Assembly: GCA_050251575.1 (NCBI GenBank)
Contig: JBFWMP010000014.1
Coordinates: 1 to 33,213, forward strand
Reading direction: 5' to 3'
From: X23 sp050251575
Lineage (GTDB): Bacteria > Bacillota > Clostridia > SK-Y3
Length of the DNA: 33,213 nucleotides
The position numbers were made by a program, and so were the translations under genes. Shown here one piece after another: positions 25,682 through 33,133 of the stretch. The stretch's first letter is position 1; each line of letters opens with the position of its first letter. Under the pieces are notes generated by a model. That model was not told the DNA's origin. It did not search any database and was given only the letters and a program-made list of their open reading frames with translations.

Positions 25682-25710
25682 TTTACTTTTGCTGTAAAAG
25701 TGTGTATAAT
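25682..25710 (+). promoter_or_regulatory. Promoter of tRNA-Arg
   Basis: TTTACT (25682-25687) and TATAAT (25705-25710) are 17 bases apart. Transcription would start about 16 bases before the tRNA. Confidence 0.55.
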
Positions 25711-25732
25711 ATGAGGATAGTAAAATAGATAT

Positions 25733-25807
25733 GTCTCTATAGCATAATGGATAGTGCGGCAGATTCCGGTTCTGTTGGTGCGGGTTCAATTCCTGCTAGG
25801 GACGCCA
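25733..25807 (+). tRNA. tRNA-Arg (anticodon CCG)
   Basis: A cloverleaf with an encoded CCA end. The seven-base acceptor GTCTCTA pairs with TAGGGAC (one G-U), the anticodon stem GCAGA pairs with TCTGT around loop TTCCGGT with anticodon CCG, and the T-arm GCGGG/CCTGC closes TTCAATT. It reads CGG codons, which are rare in this AT-rich genome. A strong hairpin follows about 50 bases downstream. Confidence 0.9.
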
Positions 25808-25858
25808 ATTGTATAGTTAATATAGGTGCAAGTCTATTTAAGCCAGTAACCATGTAGG

Positions 25859-25898
25859 AAAACGGGGTTTTTGAGGGGAATTTCAAAAACCCCGTTTT
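25859..25898 (+). terminator. Strong hairpin terminator after tRNA-Arg
   Basis: A perfect 16-bp stem (25859-25874 with 25883-25898) closes an eight-base loop; the 3' side ends in TTTT. It separates the tRNA from the nucleotidyltransferase cassette. Confidence 0.85.
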
Positions 25899-25991
25899 CT
25901 ATAGATTCACATGAGTAAAACCGATCTACTGCCTTGATGCTGTATCAAAATGTAGAGGAGAAGTTCTGGTCTTTATAAGTATTATTCGTTA

Positions 25992-26000
25992 TGCTATAAT
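25992..26000 (+). promoter_or_regulatory. Extended -10 promoter before the nucleotidyltransferase gene
   Basis: TGCTATAAT (25992-26000) is an extended -10 element; no convincing -35 stands at 17 bases. Transcription would start near 26007. Confidence 0.45.
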
Positions 26001-26067
26001 CACTGTATAAGTGTAAAATCTGAGTAGGGAATGTCTTTCAATATTAAGAATGATGAGGCTGACGAAG

Positions 26068-26577
26068 ATGCATAACTATGACATGATGATAGAAGAACTG
26101 AAGAATATGGAGAAGATAGCGATTGTGTTAGGAGTAGAATCTTTTCCAATCTATTTTTTAGGTGGCTCCGCATGTATTCTAGGAAAGTATACAGACAGAG
26201 CAACTAGAGATTTTGATTTTATTGATCTTGATTATTCAGCAAAACTGGGAAAAATATTTAGATATTTAGGTGATTTTGATATACTAGAATATGAAAGTAC
26301 TATTCTCTCGCCTTTATTTAGAGATAGAGCGATTAAGTTGGAGCAATTCGAATACTTACAAATATTTATTTTATCTAGGGAAGATATATTAGTCAGTAAA
26401 ATTATACGAATGGAGCCCAAAGATATTGAAGATATAGACTTACTTATTAAGCAAAGTGATATAAAACTTATTTTACAAATTATTGATGAGGTGCTGCAAC
26501 GCAAAGATCTTTATAAATCTAAGCGGAGTACCTTCATTGAAAAGCTACCTTTCTTTAAGGAGAGATACAATGTTTAG
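26068..26577 (+). CDS. Nucleotidyltransferase-fold protein (DUF6036-like), possible toxin-antitoxin component
   Basis: A 169-aa protein whose N-terminal part shows a minimal nucleotidyltransferase pattern, FLGGSACILGKYTDRATRDF followed by DFIDLD. The Gly-Gly-Ser and spaced Asp-X-Asp residues match the metal-binding site of this fold. The family resembles DUF6036/AbiEii-type proteins, several of which act as toxins or antitoxins. ATG 26068 has GAGG nine bases upstream; an in-frame ATG at 26050 is also possible (175 aa). The C-terminal half is helical. The next gene overlaps by 8 bp, pointing to one two-gene cassette, located between two tRNA genes. Confidence 0.7.
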   Translation: MHNYDMMIEELKNMEKIAIVLGVESFPIYFLGGSACILGKYTDRATRDFDFIDLDYSAKLGKIFRYLGDFDILEYESTILSPLFRDRAIKLEQFEYLQIFILSREDILVSKIIRMEPKDIEDIDLLIKQSDIKLILQIIDEVLQRKDLYKSKRSTFIEKLPFFKERYNV

Positions 26578-26932
26578 AATTTTTTGTGAAAGTTATGATA
26601 ATTACATTTCACAGTATAAAGATGTGATGTTTCAAAATGAATATCGCTTTAAAATTGCTCAACCCCTTAAATTATTAAAGAATCTAGATGAATATGAGCT
26701 AGCCAAAAAGGATAATACTTTAGAATACAAAAAAATCAGTGATTTGCTTTTCTTTATGCAGCAGCAGGTTGAAGTATTCCCAAAATTAAAAGCATTTTTG
26801 TGGACATTAGAATCTAGAGGCATAAAAGGACACTGTTTTGGAGTTGTGCTTCAAGAAGACTTAATGGAGCAAGTAAAACTTGTAAATATGTTTTTGAGCT
26901 TATTGTATTGGGATAATCATAACTATCATTAA
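26570..26932 (+). CDS. Small partner protein with HEPN-like RX4H segment
   Basis: A 120-aa protein, unrecognised, with helical character. Residues 83-88 (RGIKGH) have the R-X4-H spacing seen in HEPN ribonucleases, though the polar residue that usually follows Arg is absent, so this is only suggestive. The ATG at 26570 has AAGGAGAG (26558-26565) and overlaps the end of the nucleotidyltransferase gene by 8 bp, so the two are translated together. The pair recalls MNT-HEPN-like toxin-antitoxin modules, but no family match was made. Confidence 0.6.
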   Translation: MFRIFCESYDNYISQYKDVMFQNEYRFKIAQPLKLLKNLDEYELAKKDNTLEYKKISDLLFFMQQQVEVFPKLKAFLWTLESRGIKGHCFGVVLQEDLMEQVKLVNMFLSLLYWDNHNYH

Positions 26933-27175
26933 AGGTATTCGTTTAACGAGAACAATTTACTATGCCCAACAGGTCTTGAATACGTATATCCATGCTGAGG
27001 GAAGAGCCTAAAAAAGCTTTTCTGATATTGGTTATTTTCTTTATTTAAATAAGGTCAGGACACTACAATCTCATTGTTCGGAAAATTATTTTAGTATCCT
27101 ATTTCTGCGGGCATGCAAACACAGTACCTGTCCCTCTGTTTGCTGTTTGAATCCCGGGAAAGCTTTTATATAATG

Positions 27176-27204
27176 TTGAAGAAAGTAACAAATGGTGTTA
27201 TAAT
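27176..27204 (+). promoter_or_regulatory. Promoter of tRNA-Val
   Basis: TTGAAG (27176-27181) and TATAAT (27199-27204) are exactly 17 bases apart, ending 16 bases before the tRNA. The preceding gene-free stretch (26933-27175) shows no gene I can recognise, only an imperfect inverted repeat at about 27117-27141. Confidence 0.75.
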
Positions 27205-27220
27205 TTCCTTAATACAACAT

Positions 27221-27296
27221 GGGGGATTAACTCAACTGGCAGAGTGCTTCCGTCACATGGAAGAAGTTACAGGTTCGAGTCCTGCATCTCCCACCA
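27221..27296 (+). tRNA. tRNA-Val (anticodon CAC)
   Basis: A full cloverleaf with encoded CCA. The acceptor GGGGGAT pairs with ATCTCCC (one G-U), the D-stem ACTC pairs with GAGT, and the anticodon stem CTTCC pairs with GGAAG around loop GTCACAT (anticodon CAC). The T-stem ACAGG/CCTGC has one A-C mismatch at its base, and position 32 is G rather than the usual pyrimidine. It reads GTG codons. Its identity is clear, and the oddities are minor. Confidence 0.88.
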
Positions 27297-27317
27297 TAAA
27301 CAGAGTTCCTTATAAGG

Positions 27318-27357
27318 ACTATCCCTCAAAAAAAGAAGGGTAGTCTTGCCTTTTACC
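27318..27357 (+). terminator. Terminator after tRNA-Val
   Basis: GACTATCCCT pairs with AGGGTAGTC, with one bulged T, around an A-rich loop, followed by a T-rich run. It reaches into the stop codon of the convergent small gene. Confidence 0.65.
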
Positions 27358-27592
27358 ACATTGTACGGTTCTGTATTTCCAATATCTCAACCTGTTCATT
27401 ATTGCCATTTAATATTTCTGCAACTCTTTGAGCCTCTTGCTTGCTGCTGAATGGCTGTACCTTAGTTAGGGTGGAAAGATAATAATTTCCATCACTTTTT
27501 TTTGATACGTATTTTTCCAAGTTTATTGTTGATTTTATAATATAGGACGTTTGTATATTGCTTTGTGTTTGTTGAATATGATTGTTAAACAT
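27353..27592 (-). CDS. Small hypothetical protein
   Basis: A 79-aa protein without cysteines or membrane segments. The central part (FSSKQEAQRVAEILN) is a probable helix between beta strands, similar in feel to small SPOR-like or YppG-like proteins, but I recognise no family. A strong AAGGAGG precedes the ATG. It lies divergently from yunB, with a repeat-rich region between them. Confidence 0.65.
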   Translation of the reverse strand: MFNNHIQQTQSNIQTSYIIKSTINLEKYVSKKSDGNYYLSTLTKVQPFSSKQEAQRVAEILNGNNEQVEILEIQNRTMW

Positions 27593-27626
27593 TTTGAGTC
27601 CTCCTTTTGATCTATTCTAGCCGATG

Positions 27627-27672
27627 ACTAATCGTGCTTACTCCCGCTTGTGTAAGCGGGAGTAAGCACGAT
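27627..27672. repeat. Perfect 21-bp palindromic hairpin
   Basis: Bases 27627-27647 are the exact reverse complement of 27652-27672, with a four-base GTGT loop. The stem has about 50 percent G+C and is followed by no T-tract on either strand, so it is not a terminator. It sits in the divergent region between the small minus-strand gene and yunB. It could be a mobile hairpin, a fold in a transcript, or a protein-binding site. Confidence 0.8.
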
Positions 27673-27679
27673 TAATTCC

Positions 27680-27808
27680 TTGGATAACGGCTTCTAAGAT
27701 TCATGTGCAGCTGCGCTTCACCTGAACCTAAGAATCCTGTTTGCCCTCTGGATAACGGATTCTAAGATTCATGTGCAGCTGCGCTTCACCTGAACCTAAG
27801 AATCCTGT
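27680..27808 (+). repeat. Two tandem copies of a 61-bp REP-like palindromic repeat
   Basis: Units 27680-27740 and 27748-27808 differ by a single base (C to A at unit position 10) and are joined by GCCCTCT, giving a 68-base period. Each unit begins GGATAACGG and ends CCTGTTT. Each has 12-base arms, TTCTAAGATTCA and TGAACCTAAGAA, that pair at 10 of 12 positions, and a self-complementary centre, GTGCAGCTGCGC. A third and a partial fourth copy occur in opposite orientation at the right edge of the window. The rest of the gene-free region (27809-28049) holds a short AT stem at 27827-27845 followed by a T-run, and nothing else I can name. Confidence 0.9.
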
Positions 27809-28049
27809 TTATATTGTATGCTGGTATGATAATATCATGCATATTATTTTTTTCAATTTTCTTCTTAGATTCTATAAAAGATATCCTGTGAATATGAATA
27901 TAGTGGAGAGGCGTATATAAAAAACACAGTTTACAACTTTGGAGCATAATGAAATGAATTATAAATATTATTGATAATTGAGAAAATAATTAATCTTTAC
28001 GATGAACATGTTAATCATATTATCATATGATAATAGAGAGGTGATGAGC

Positions 28050-28769
28050 ATGGGATTGTGGACACGCAGGGGGTTGTTTCTGCGGTATGGGTATAGGAAA
28101 AAGAGAAATAGAAATTATAACAGGTATTTGCTAATTGCTGTGATTTTAATGTTGTCGCTATATTCGATTTCATTATTTAATCAAAGAATTGTTCCTACTA
28201 TTCTATCCGTTGCAGAGGCAAGAGCTAAATATATTGCAACAAGGGTAATTAACGAAGCTGTCAATGAAAAAATCACAGAAGACAATTTGCAGTATGTGGA
28301 TTTGATTTCTTTCCAAAAGAATAATGATGGGCAGATTACTGCTCTGCAGGCAAATATCATAAAGATGAATCAATTAAAATCTGCAATTTCCATGAGCATA
28401 CAGCAAAAGATTGCTATCATTGATACAACACAAATTGAGGTGCCATTAGGCAATATAATTGACAATCCTCTGATTTCAGGATGGGGACCAAGGATACCAG
28501 TAAGGCTTATGCCCGTTGGAACTGCTCAGACAGATTTTAAAAGCAGCTTTCATGCAGCAGGGATTAACCAGACAAAGCATGAAATATTCCTTGAGGTCAA
28601 TAGCAAGATAGTTGTTTTGCTACCCCTGACAAGGGTAAATTCAGAGGTTATTACTACTATTCCTGTAGCAGAAACAATCATTGTTGGAACCGTTCCGGGA
28701 TCATACATTAATATAGAGGGTACAACAGCTAATCCTGCTGATACTACCTTGGATTTGCTTAACTATTAG
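28050..28769 (+). CDS. yunB: Sporulation protein YunB
   Basis: A 239-aa sporulation-associated membrane protein of the YunB family; in Bacillus it is made in the mother cell and required for normal spore formation. A basic N-terminal tail is followed by one membrane helix (about 26-44), then PTILSVAEARAKYIATRVI and a beta-rich extracytoplasmic domain with SGWGPRIPVRLMPVG. I chose ATG 28050, six bases after AGAGGTG (28037-28043); an ATG at 28044 touches that site, and one at 28002 has none. It gives the strongest evidence that this organism can form endospores. Confidence 0.88.
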   Translation: MGLWTRRGLFLRYGYRKKRNRNYNRYLLIAVILMLSLYSISLFNQRIVPTILSVAEARAKYIATRVINEAVNEKITEDNLQYVDLISFQKNNDGQITALQANIIKMNQLKSAISMSIQQKIAIIDTTQIEVPLGNIIDNPLISGWGPRIPVRLMPVGTAQTDFKSSFHAAGINQTKHEIFLEVNSKIVVLLPLTRVNSEVITTIPVAETIIVGTVPGSYINIEGTTANPADTTLDLLNY

Positions 28770-28805
28770 AGGCTAAAAATTTTTCGGTCTTTTTATTTTG
28801 TAACA

Positions 28806-28834
28806 TTGATAAAAAGCATAGATATCGTTATACT
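28806..28834 (+). promoter_or_regulatory. Sigma-A-type promoter of ligA
   Basis: TTGATA (28806-28811) and TATACT (28829-28834) with a 17-base spacer, about 40 bases upstream of the ligA start. Confidence 0.75.
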
Positions 28835-28873
28835 ATAGCTAGATTACTGTAACATTTTTGGAGGAAGATACAC

Positions 28874-30874
28874 ATGAGTGCAGAAACAGCAAGTAAAATG
28901 ATTGAGACATTAAGAAAAAAAATTGAGTATCATAACAATAAATATTACAATCTAGACGATCCTGAGATTTCAGATTATGAGTATGACCAACTTTCTTTGA
29001 ATTTAAGAAAACTTGAAAAAGAGCACCCTGAATTAATTGTTAAAAATTCACCTACTCAAAAGGTAGGTGGGACTGCTAAACGTGAGCTGAGAAAAGTACA
29101 ACATGATGTTCCGGTTATTAGTCTTCAAGATGTATTTTCAAAAGAAGAAGTATATAATTTTGTAAATAAAATGATTGAGGAATTAGGAAATCCAACTTTT
29201 GTTATTGAGAAAAAGATTGACGGACTTTCCGTGGTATTGCGTTATATTGATGGTAGATTTGTAGAAGGGATAACCAGAGGGAATGGAGAGATAGGAGAGT
29301 CGGTATATGAGAACTTATTAGTGATTACTTCTATTCCTGAAGCTATTCCAAGCCAATTGCCATATTTAGAAGTACGTGGAGAGGTTTATATGTCGAATGA
29401 GGCTTTCGAAAAAGCTAATCAGAGGCAGGAAGAGATAGGTGGAAAGACATACAAAACTGCTCGTAATTTGGCATCTGGAACGCTAAGACAATTAGACTCA
29501 AATATCGTTAGAGACAGAAATCTTGACATCTTTGTATTCAACCTTGAGATTTGTCAGGGAAAAGAATTTGTTTCTCATTCTGATTCGCTTAACTGGCTTT
29601 CATCGCAAGGCTTTCCTGTTAGTCCGGAATATGATGTTTGTAAAACAGCCGATGCAGTTTGGGAGTGTGTATCTAGGATTGGAGAAAGCAGATGGAGTTT
29701 GCCATTTGGAATAGATGGTGCAGTGATAAAGGTAGATAATTTAGAAGATCGAAAAAGGCTAGGTATAACAAGTAAAGTTCCCAGATGGGCTGTTGCTTAT
29801 AAATATCCACCGGAACAGAAAGAAACCATTGTAGACCACATTCAAATTCAGGTTGGTCGCACCGGAAGGCTAACCCCTTTAGCAATTTTAAAACCTGTGA
29901 AGTTAGCAGGAACGACCGTTTCAAAAGCAACCTTACATAATCAGGATTATATCGATTCAAAAGACATTCAAATTGGCGATACAGTTGTTATACAAAAAGC
30001 AGGCGATATTATACCGGAAGTGTTAAGAAGCATACCGGAAAAACGTCCTGCAACAGCAGAAAGATACGTTATTCCTAATAAATGTCCTATATGTGATGCT
30101 CCGGCACTAAGAGAGGAAAATGGAGTTGATATTCGTTGTACGGGTTCGGATTGCTTAGCTCAAGCTGTTAAGCGTGTTATATATTTTGCGTCTAAAGACG
30201 TTATGAATATAGAAGGACTTGGACCAAGTTCGGTTGAGTCATTAATGACAGAAGGATATATTAAAGATTTTGCGGATATTTATTTTCTTAAGAACTATCG
30301 TGAAGAACTTATAGACAAAGGAATTGTGGGAAAAGAAAAGTCAATTGACAATTTGCTTAAAGCTATTGAAAACTCAAAGAATAACGATATCGACCGACTT
30401 ATCTCTGGTTTTGGAATCAGAAATGTTGGTAAACAATCTGCAAGGGTATTAGCTGCTAATTTTCCTGATATACAATCCCTTGTCAATGCAACATACGAAC
30501 AGTTAATAGGATTGCCTGATTTTGGGAACACTATGGTTCAGGATATTATTGAATCTTTTGCAAAGAATGAAACTCGCTTGCTGATTTCAAAACTTGAACA
30601 AGCAGGAGTTAATATGAAATCAAAAGCATCAGAGAATAAGCAAGATAATCGTTTTTCAGGTAAAACATTTGTGTTGACAGGAACATTACCATCTATGACA
30701 AGGGATGAAGCCACAGAATTAATTCAGATGCATGGGGGAAAGGTCTCAGGGAGTGTATCTAAGAAGACATCTTATGTCCTTACTGGAGAAGATGCTGGAA
30801 GTAAGCTAACTAAAGCGCAAGAATTAGGTGTTCAGATTATCGGTGAAGAAGAATTAAAGAGTATGCTTAAATGA
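28874..30874 (+). CDS. ligA: NAD-dependent DNA ligase LigA
   Basis: LigA seals nicks in DNA during replication and repair using NAD. The 666-aa protein has the normal length. In order: N-terminal Ia domain with YYNLDDPEISDYEYD (24-38), the adenylation lysine K114 in KIDG, an OB-fold region, a zinc finger CPIC with CTGSDC near 407-427, helix-hairpin-helix repeats (VESLMTEG, GIRNVGKQS), and a C-terminal BRCT domain from about 588. GGAGGAAG stands before the ATG. A promoter lies just upstream and a terminator after the gene, so it is probably monocistronic. Confidence 0.98.
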   Translation: MSAETASKMIETLRKKIEYHNNKYYNLDDPEISDYEYDQLSLNLRKLEKEHPELIVKNSPTQKVGGTAKRELRKVQHDVPVISLQDVFSKEEVYNFVNKMIEELGNPTFVIEKKIDGLSVVLRYIDGRFVEGITRGNGEIGESVYENLLVITSIPEAIPSQLPYLEVRGEVYMSNEAFEKANQRQEEIGGKTYKTARNLASGTLRQLDSNIVRDRNLDIFVFNLEICQGKEFVSHSDSLNWLSSQGFPVSPEYDVCKTADAVWECVSRIGESRWSLPFGIDGAVIKVDNLEDRKRLGITSKVPRWAVAYKYPPEQKETIVDHIQIQVGRTGRLTPLAILKPVKLAGTTVSKATLHNQDYIDSKDIQIGDTVVIQKAGDIIPEVLRSIPEKRPATAERYVIPNKCPICDAPALREENGVDIRCTGSDCLAQAVKRVIYFASKDVMNIEGLGPSSVESLMTEGYIKDFADIYFLKNYREELIDKGIVGKEKSIDNLLKAIENSKNNDIDRLISGFGIRNVGKQSARVLAANFPDIQSLVNATYEQLIGLPDFGNTMVQDIIESFAKNETRLLISKLEQAGVNMKSKASENKQDNRFSGKTFVLTGTLPSMTRDEATELIQMHGGKVSGSVSKKTSYVLTGEDAGSKLTKAQELGVQIIGEEELKSMLK

Positions 30875-30910
30875 TATTAATCTACTATCAATAATTTAGA
30901 AATCAAAAAT

Positions 30911-30940
30911 AAGAATCCAAAAAGACGTGGATTCTTTTTT
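30911..30940 (+). terminator. Rho-independent terminator after ligA
   Basis: AAGAATCC (30911-30918) pairs with GGATTCTT (30929-30936), followed by a run of T. Confidence 0.85.
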
Positions 30941-30995
30941 AGTTATGCCAGTCCATTATAAGATACATGAAAAGTATATGGAATTGAATAATTGG

Positions 30996-31066
30996 TTATA
31001 ACTATTTATAATAAGATATAGATAGTTATAATAAACTTGACTAAAATCATGATGATAGGTTACAAT
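30996..31066 (+). promoter_or_regulatory. Dyad and promoter upstream of the small HTH gene
   Basis: TTATAACTAT (30996-31005) is the exact inverted repeat of 31022-31031 and lies just before a promoter: TTGACT (31037-31042) and TACAAT (31061-31066), 18 bases apart. The dyad could be an operator. The transcript would have a long leader of about 115 bases before the next gene; the leader shows no further structure that I can name. Confidence 0.45.
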
Positions 31067-31187
31067 TAGATAGATTTATAAGTATTATATAAGTTGCACA
31101 ATATTATCTACATTTAAAAGCTGTTGTTCAAAGAAAGCAAAACTTTGTTATGAAAAGTCAAATTTCATTAAACAGGAGGAAAAATAA

Positions 31188-31385
31188 ATGGATAATACTA
31201 TTATAGACAAAGAAATTTTAACGGTAAGTCAGGTAGCAGAATATTTGCAGTTGAGTGAAATGACTACATATAAATTGGTGCAGGAAGGTAAGATGCCGGC
31301 ATTTAAGATCGGTCGTCATTGGCGTGTGAAGAAAAGTGATTTAAATGCTTTTATTGAGAGACTGAAAAATGGTGAGAAATTATAG
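31188..31385 (+). CDS. Excisionase-family helix-turn-helix DNA-binding protein
   Basis: A 65-aa protein made almost entirely of the MerR-like winged helix found in excisionases: LTVSQVAEYLQLSEMTTYKL, then a short wing with MPAFKIGRHWRVKKSDL. It lacks the effector-binding part of MerR regulators. It is not near an integrase or phage gene, so it probably works as a small regulator rather than an excisionase. AGGAGGA precedes the ATG. Such genes are common in Clostridia with unknown targets. Confidence 0.88.
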   Translation: MDNTIIDKEILTVSQVAEYLQLSEMTTYKLVQEGKMPAFKIGRHWRVKKSDLNAFIERLKNGEKL

Positions 31386-31474
31386 TATGAGGGTACTGAC
31401 TATATATTTGAATTAATAATGCTGTTTTTGATAAAACTTTAAAAAAATAAATTATTTGGAGGATTGTAATTGTA

Positions 31475-33133
31475 ATGGCAAAAAAGAAAAAGAAACTAAG
31501 AGTAATACCACTAGGCGGTTTAGGAGAAGTAGGCAAGAATATTACTGTGTTTGAATATGATGAGGATATCATTATAGTTGATTGTGGAATAGCCTTTCCG
31601 GAAGATGAAATGATGGGAATTGATCTAGTGATCCCTGATGTCACCTATTTAAAAGATAAGAAAGAGAGGATAAAAGGAATCATTTTAACCCACGGACATG
31701 AAGATCATATTGGAGCGATTCCTTATGTCTTGAAAGAGATGAATGTTCCGGTATTCGGAACAAAGCTTACACTTGGGTTACTGGAAAACAAACTGGAAGA
31801 ACACCGTATGCGTTCAGAGACTACCCTACAAACGGTTGAACAAGGGCAAACAATTCAATTAGGGGTATTTAATATTGAATTTATTAATTCTTGTCATAGT
31901 ATCGCAGATGCTGTAGCACTGGCGATACATACCCCGGTAGGGATTGTAGTGCATACGTCCGATTTTAAAATAGATTATACGCCTATACAAGGGAAACCTA
32001 TAGATTTGGCACGATTTGCTGAACTGGGCAAGCAGGGGGTGCTGCTCTTGATGTCTGATAGTACAAATGTAGAGCGTGAAGGATATACCATGTCTGAGAA
32101 GACAGTAGGCAAAGCCTTTGATGGAATATTTGCCGGTGCAGAAGGCCGAATCATTGTCGCAACTTTTGCATCCAATATTCATAGAGTACAGCAGGTCATT
32201 GATGCAGCAGTAAAATATGAGCGAAAAGTGGCAATCTGCGGAAGGAGCATGGTTAATGTAGTAGGGGTGGCACTGAAATTAGGTTATTTAAATGCACCCG
32301 AAGGGACAATGATTGATGTTAACGAGATTAGCAGATATCGGCCTGAGAAACTAATGATTATTACGACAGGGAGTCAAGGAGAAACCATGTCTGCGTTAAC
32401 TAGAATGGCAGCGTCAACCCATAGACAAGTGGAAATTATTCCCGGTGACTTAGTAGTGATATCAGCAACACCTATACCCGGCAATGAAAAAACAGTTTCA
32501 AGAGTTATTAATCAGTTATTTCAAAAAGGTGCTAATGTAATCTATAAGGCACTTGCGGATATACATGTTTCAGGGCATGCCTGTCAAGAAGAACTAAAAC
32601 TGATGCAAAGTTTAGTAAGACCAAAATTTTTCATGCCGGTGCATGGAGAGTATAGACACTTAAAACAACATGCGCTCCTTGCCCAGAAGGCAGGTGTGCC
32701 GGAAGAAAACATTTTCATCATGGGTATCGGAAAAGTATTGGAATTGGATGACTTAAGTGCGAAGATGACCGGCAGTGTGCCTTCAGGAAAGATTCTTATA
32801 GATGGTCTCGGCATAGGGGATGTAGGAACTATTGTACTGAGAGATAGGAAACTCTTATCACAGGATGGATTGGTCATTGTTGTAGTAACCATTGAAAAGG
32901 AAGGCGGGACTCTAATCTCCGAACCTGACATTATCTCCAGAGGATTTGTATATGTAAGAGAGTCTGAACAGTTAATTGAGCAAATGCGAAAAATTGCATA
33001 CAACGCTCTTTTGCAGTATGAAGGGAAAGACTGGGGGACGATGAAATATATCGTAAAGAATGTGCTAAAGGAATATCTATATAGTAATATAAAAAGAAAT
33101 CCAATGATACTACCAATTGTAGTCGAAATATAA
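31475..33133 (+). CDS. rnj: Ribonuclease J
   Basis: RNase J is an exo- and endonuclease central to mRNA turnover and rRNA maturation in Firmicutes. The 552-aa protein begins with the basic segment AKKKKKLRVIPLGGLGEVGKN, has the metallo-beta-lactamase motif THGHEDHIG (72-80), the beta-CASP region with SDSTNVEREGYTMSE, and MPVHGEYRHLKQHA later. It could be J1 or J2; Clostridia often carry a single copy, so I give no number. GGAGG (31458-31462) stands 12 bases before the ATG, a long spacing. The stop codon overlaps the start of a palindromic repeat. Confidence 0.96.
   Translation: MAKKKKKLRVIPLGGLGEVGKNITVFEYDEDIIIVDCGIAFPEDEMMGIDLVIPDVTYLKDKKERIKGIILTHGHEDHIGAIPYVLKEMNVPVFGTKLTLGLLENKLEEHRMRSETTLQTVEQGQTIQLGVFNIEFINSCHSIADAVALAIHTPVGIVVHTSDFKIDYTPIQGKPIDLARFAELGKQGVLLLMSDSTNVEREGYTMSEKTVGKAFDGIFAGAEGRIIVATFASNIHRVQQVIDAAVKYERKVAICGRSMVNVVGVALKLGYLNAPEGTMIDVNEISRYRPEKLMIITTGSQGETMSALTRMAASTHRQVEIIPGDLVVISATPIPGNEKTVSRVINQLFQKGANVIYKALADIHVSGHACQEELKLMQSLVRPKFFMPVHGEYRHLKQHALLAQKAGVPEENIFIMGIGKVLELDDLSAKMTGSVPSGKILIDGLGIGDVGTIVLRDRKLLSQDGLVIVVVTIEKEGGTLISEPDIISRGFVYVRESEQLIEQMRKIAYNALLQYEGKDWGTMKYIVKNVLKEYLYSNIKRNPMILPIVVEI

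Noticed and set aside
26483..26569. Extended start of the partner of the nucleotidyltransferase
   Set aside because: The extension is only the other reading frame of the overlapping gene; the ATG at 26570 has a strong ribosome-binding site.
25733..27296. Integrative element between tRNA-Arg and tRNA-Val with att repeats
   Set aside because: I found no integrase, and no second copy of either tRNA 3' end between them. Accessory cargo is possible, but a full integrative element is not supported.
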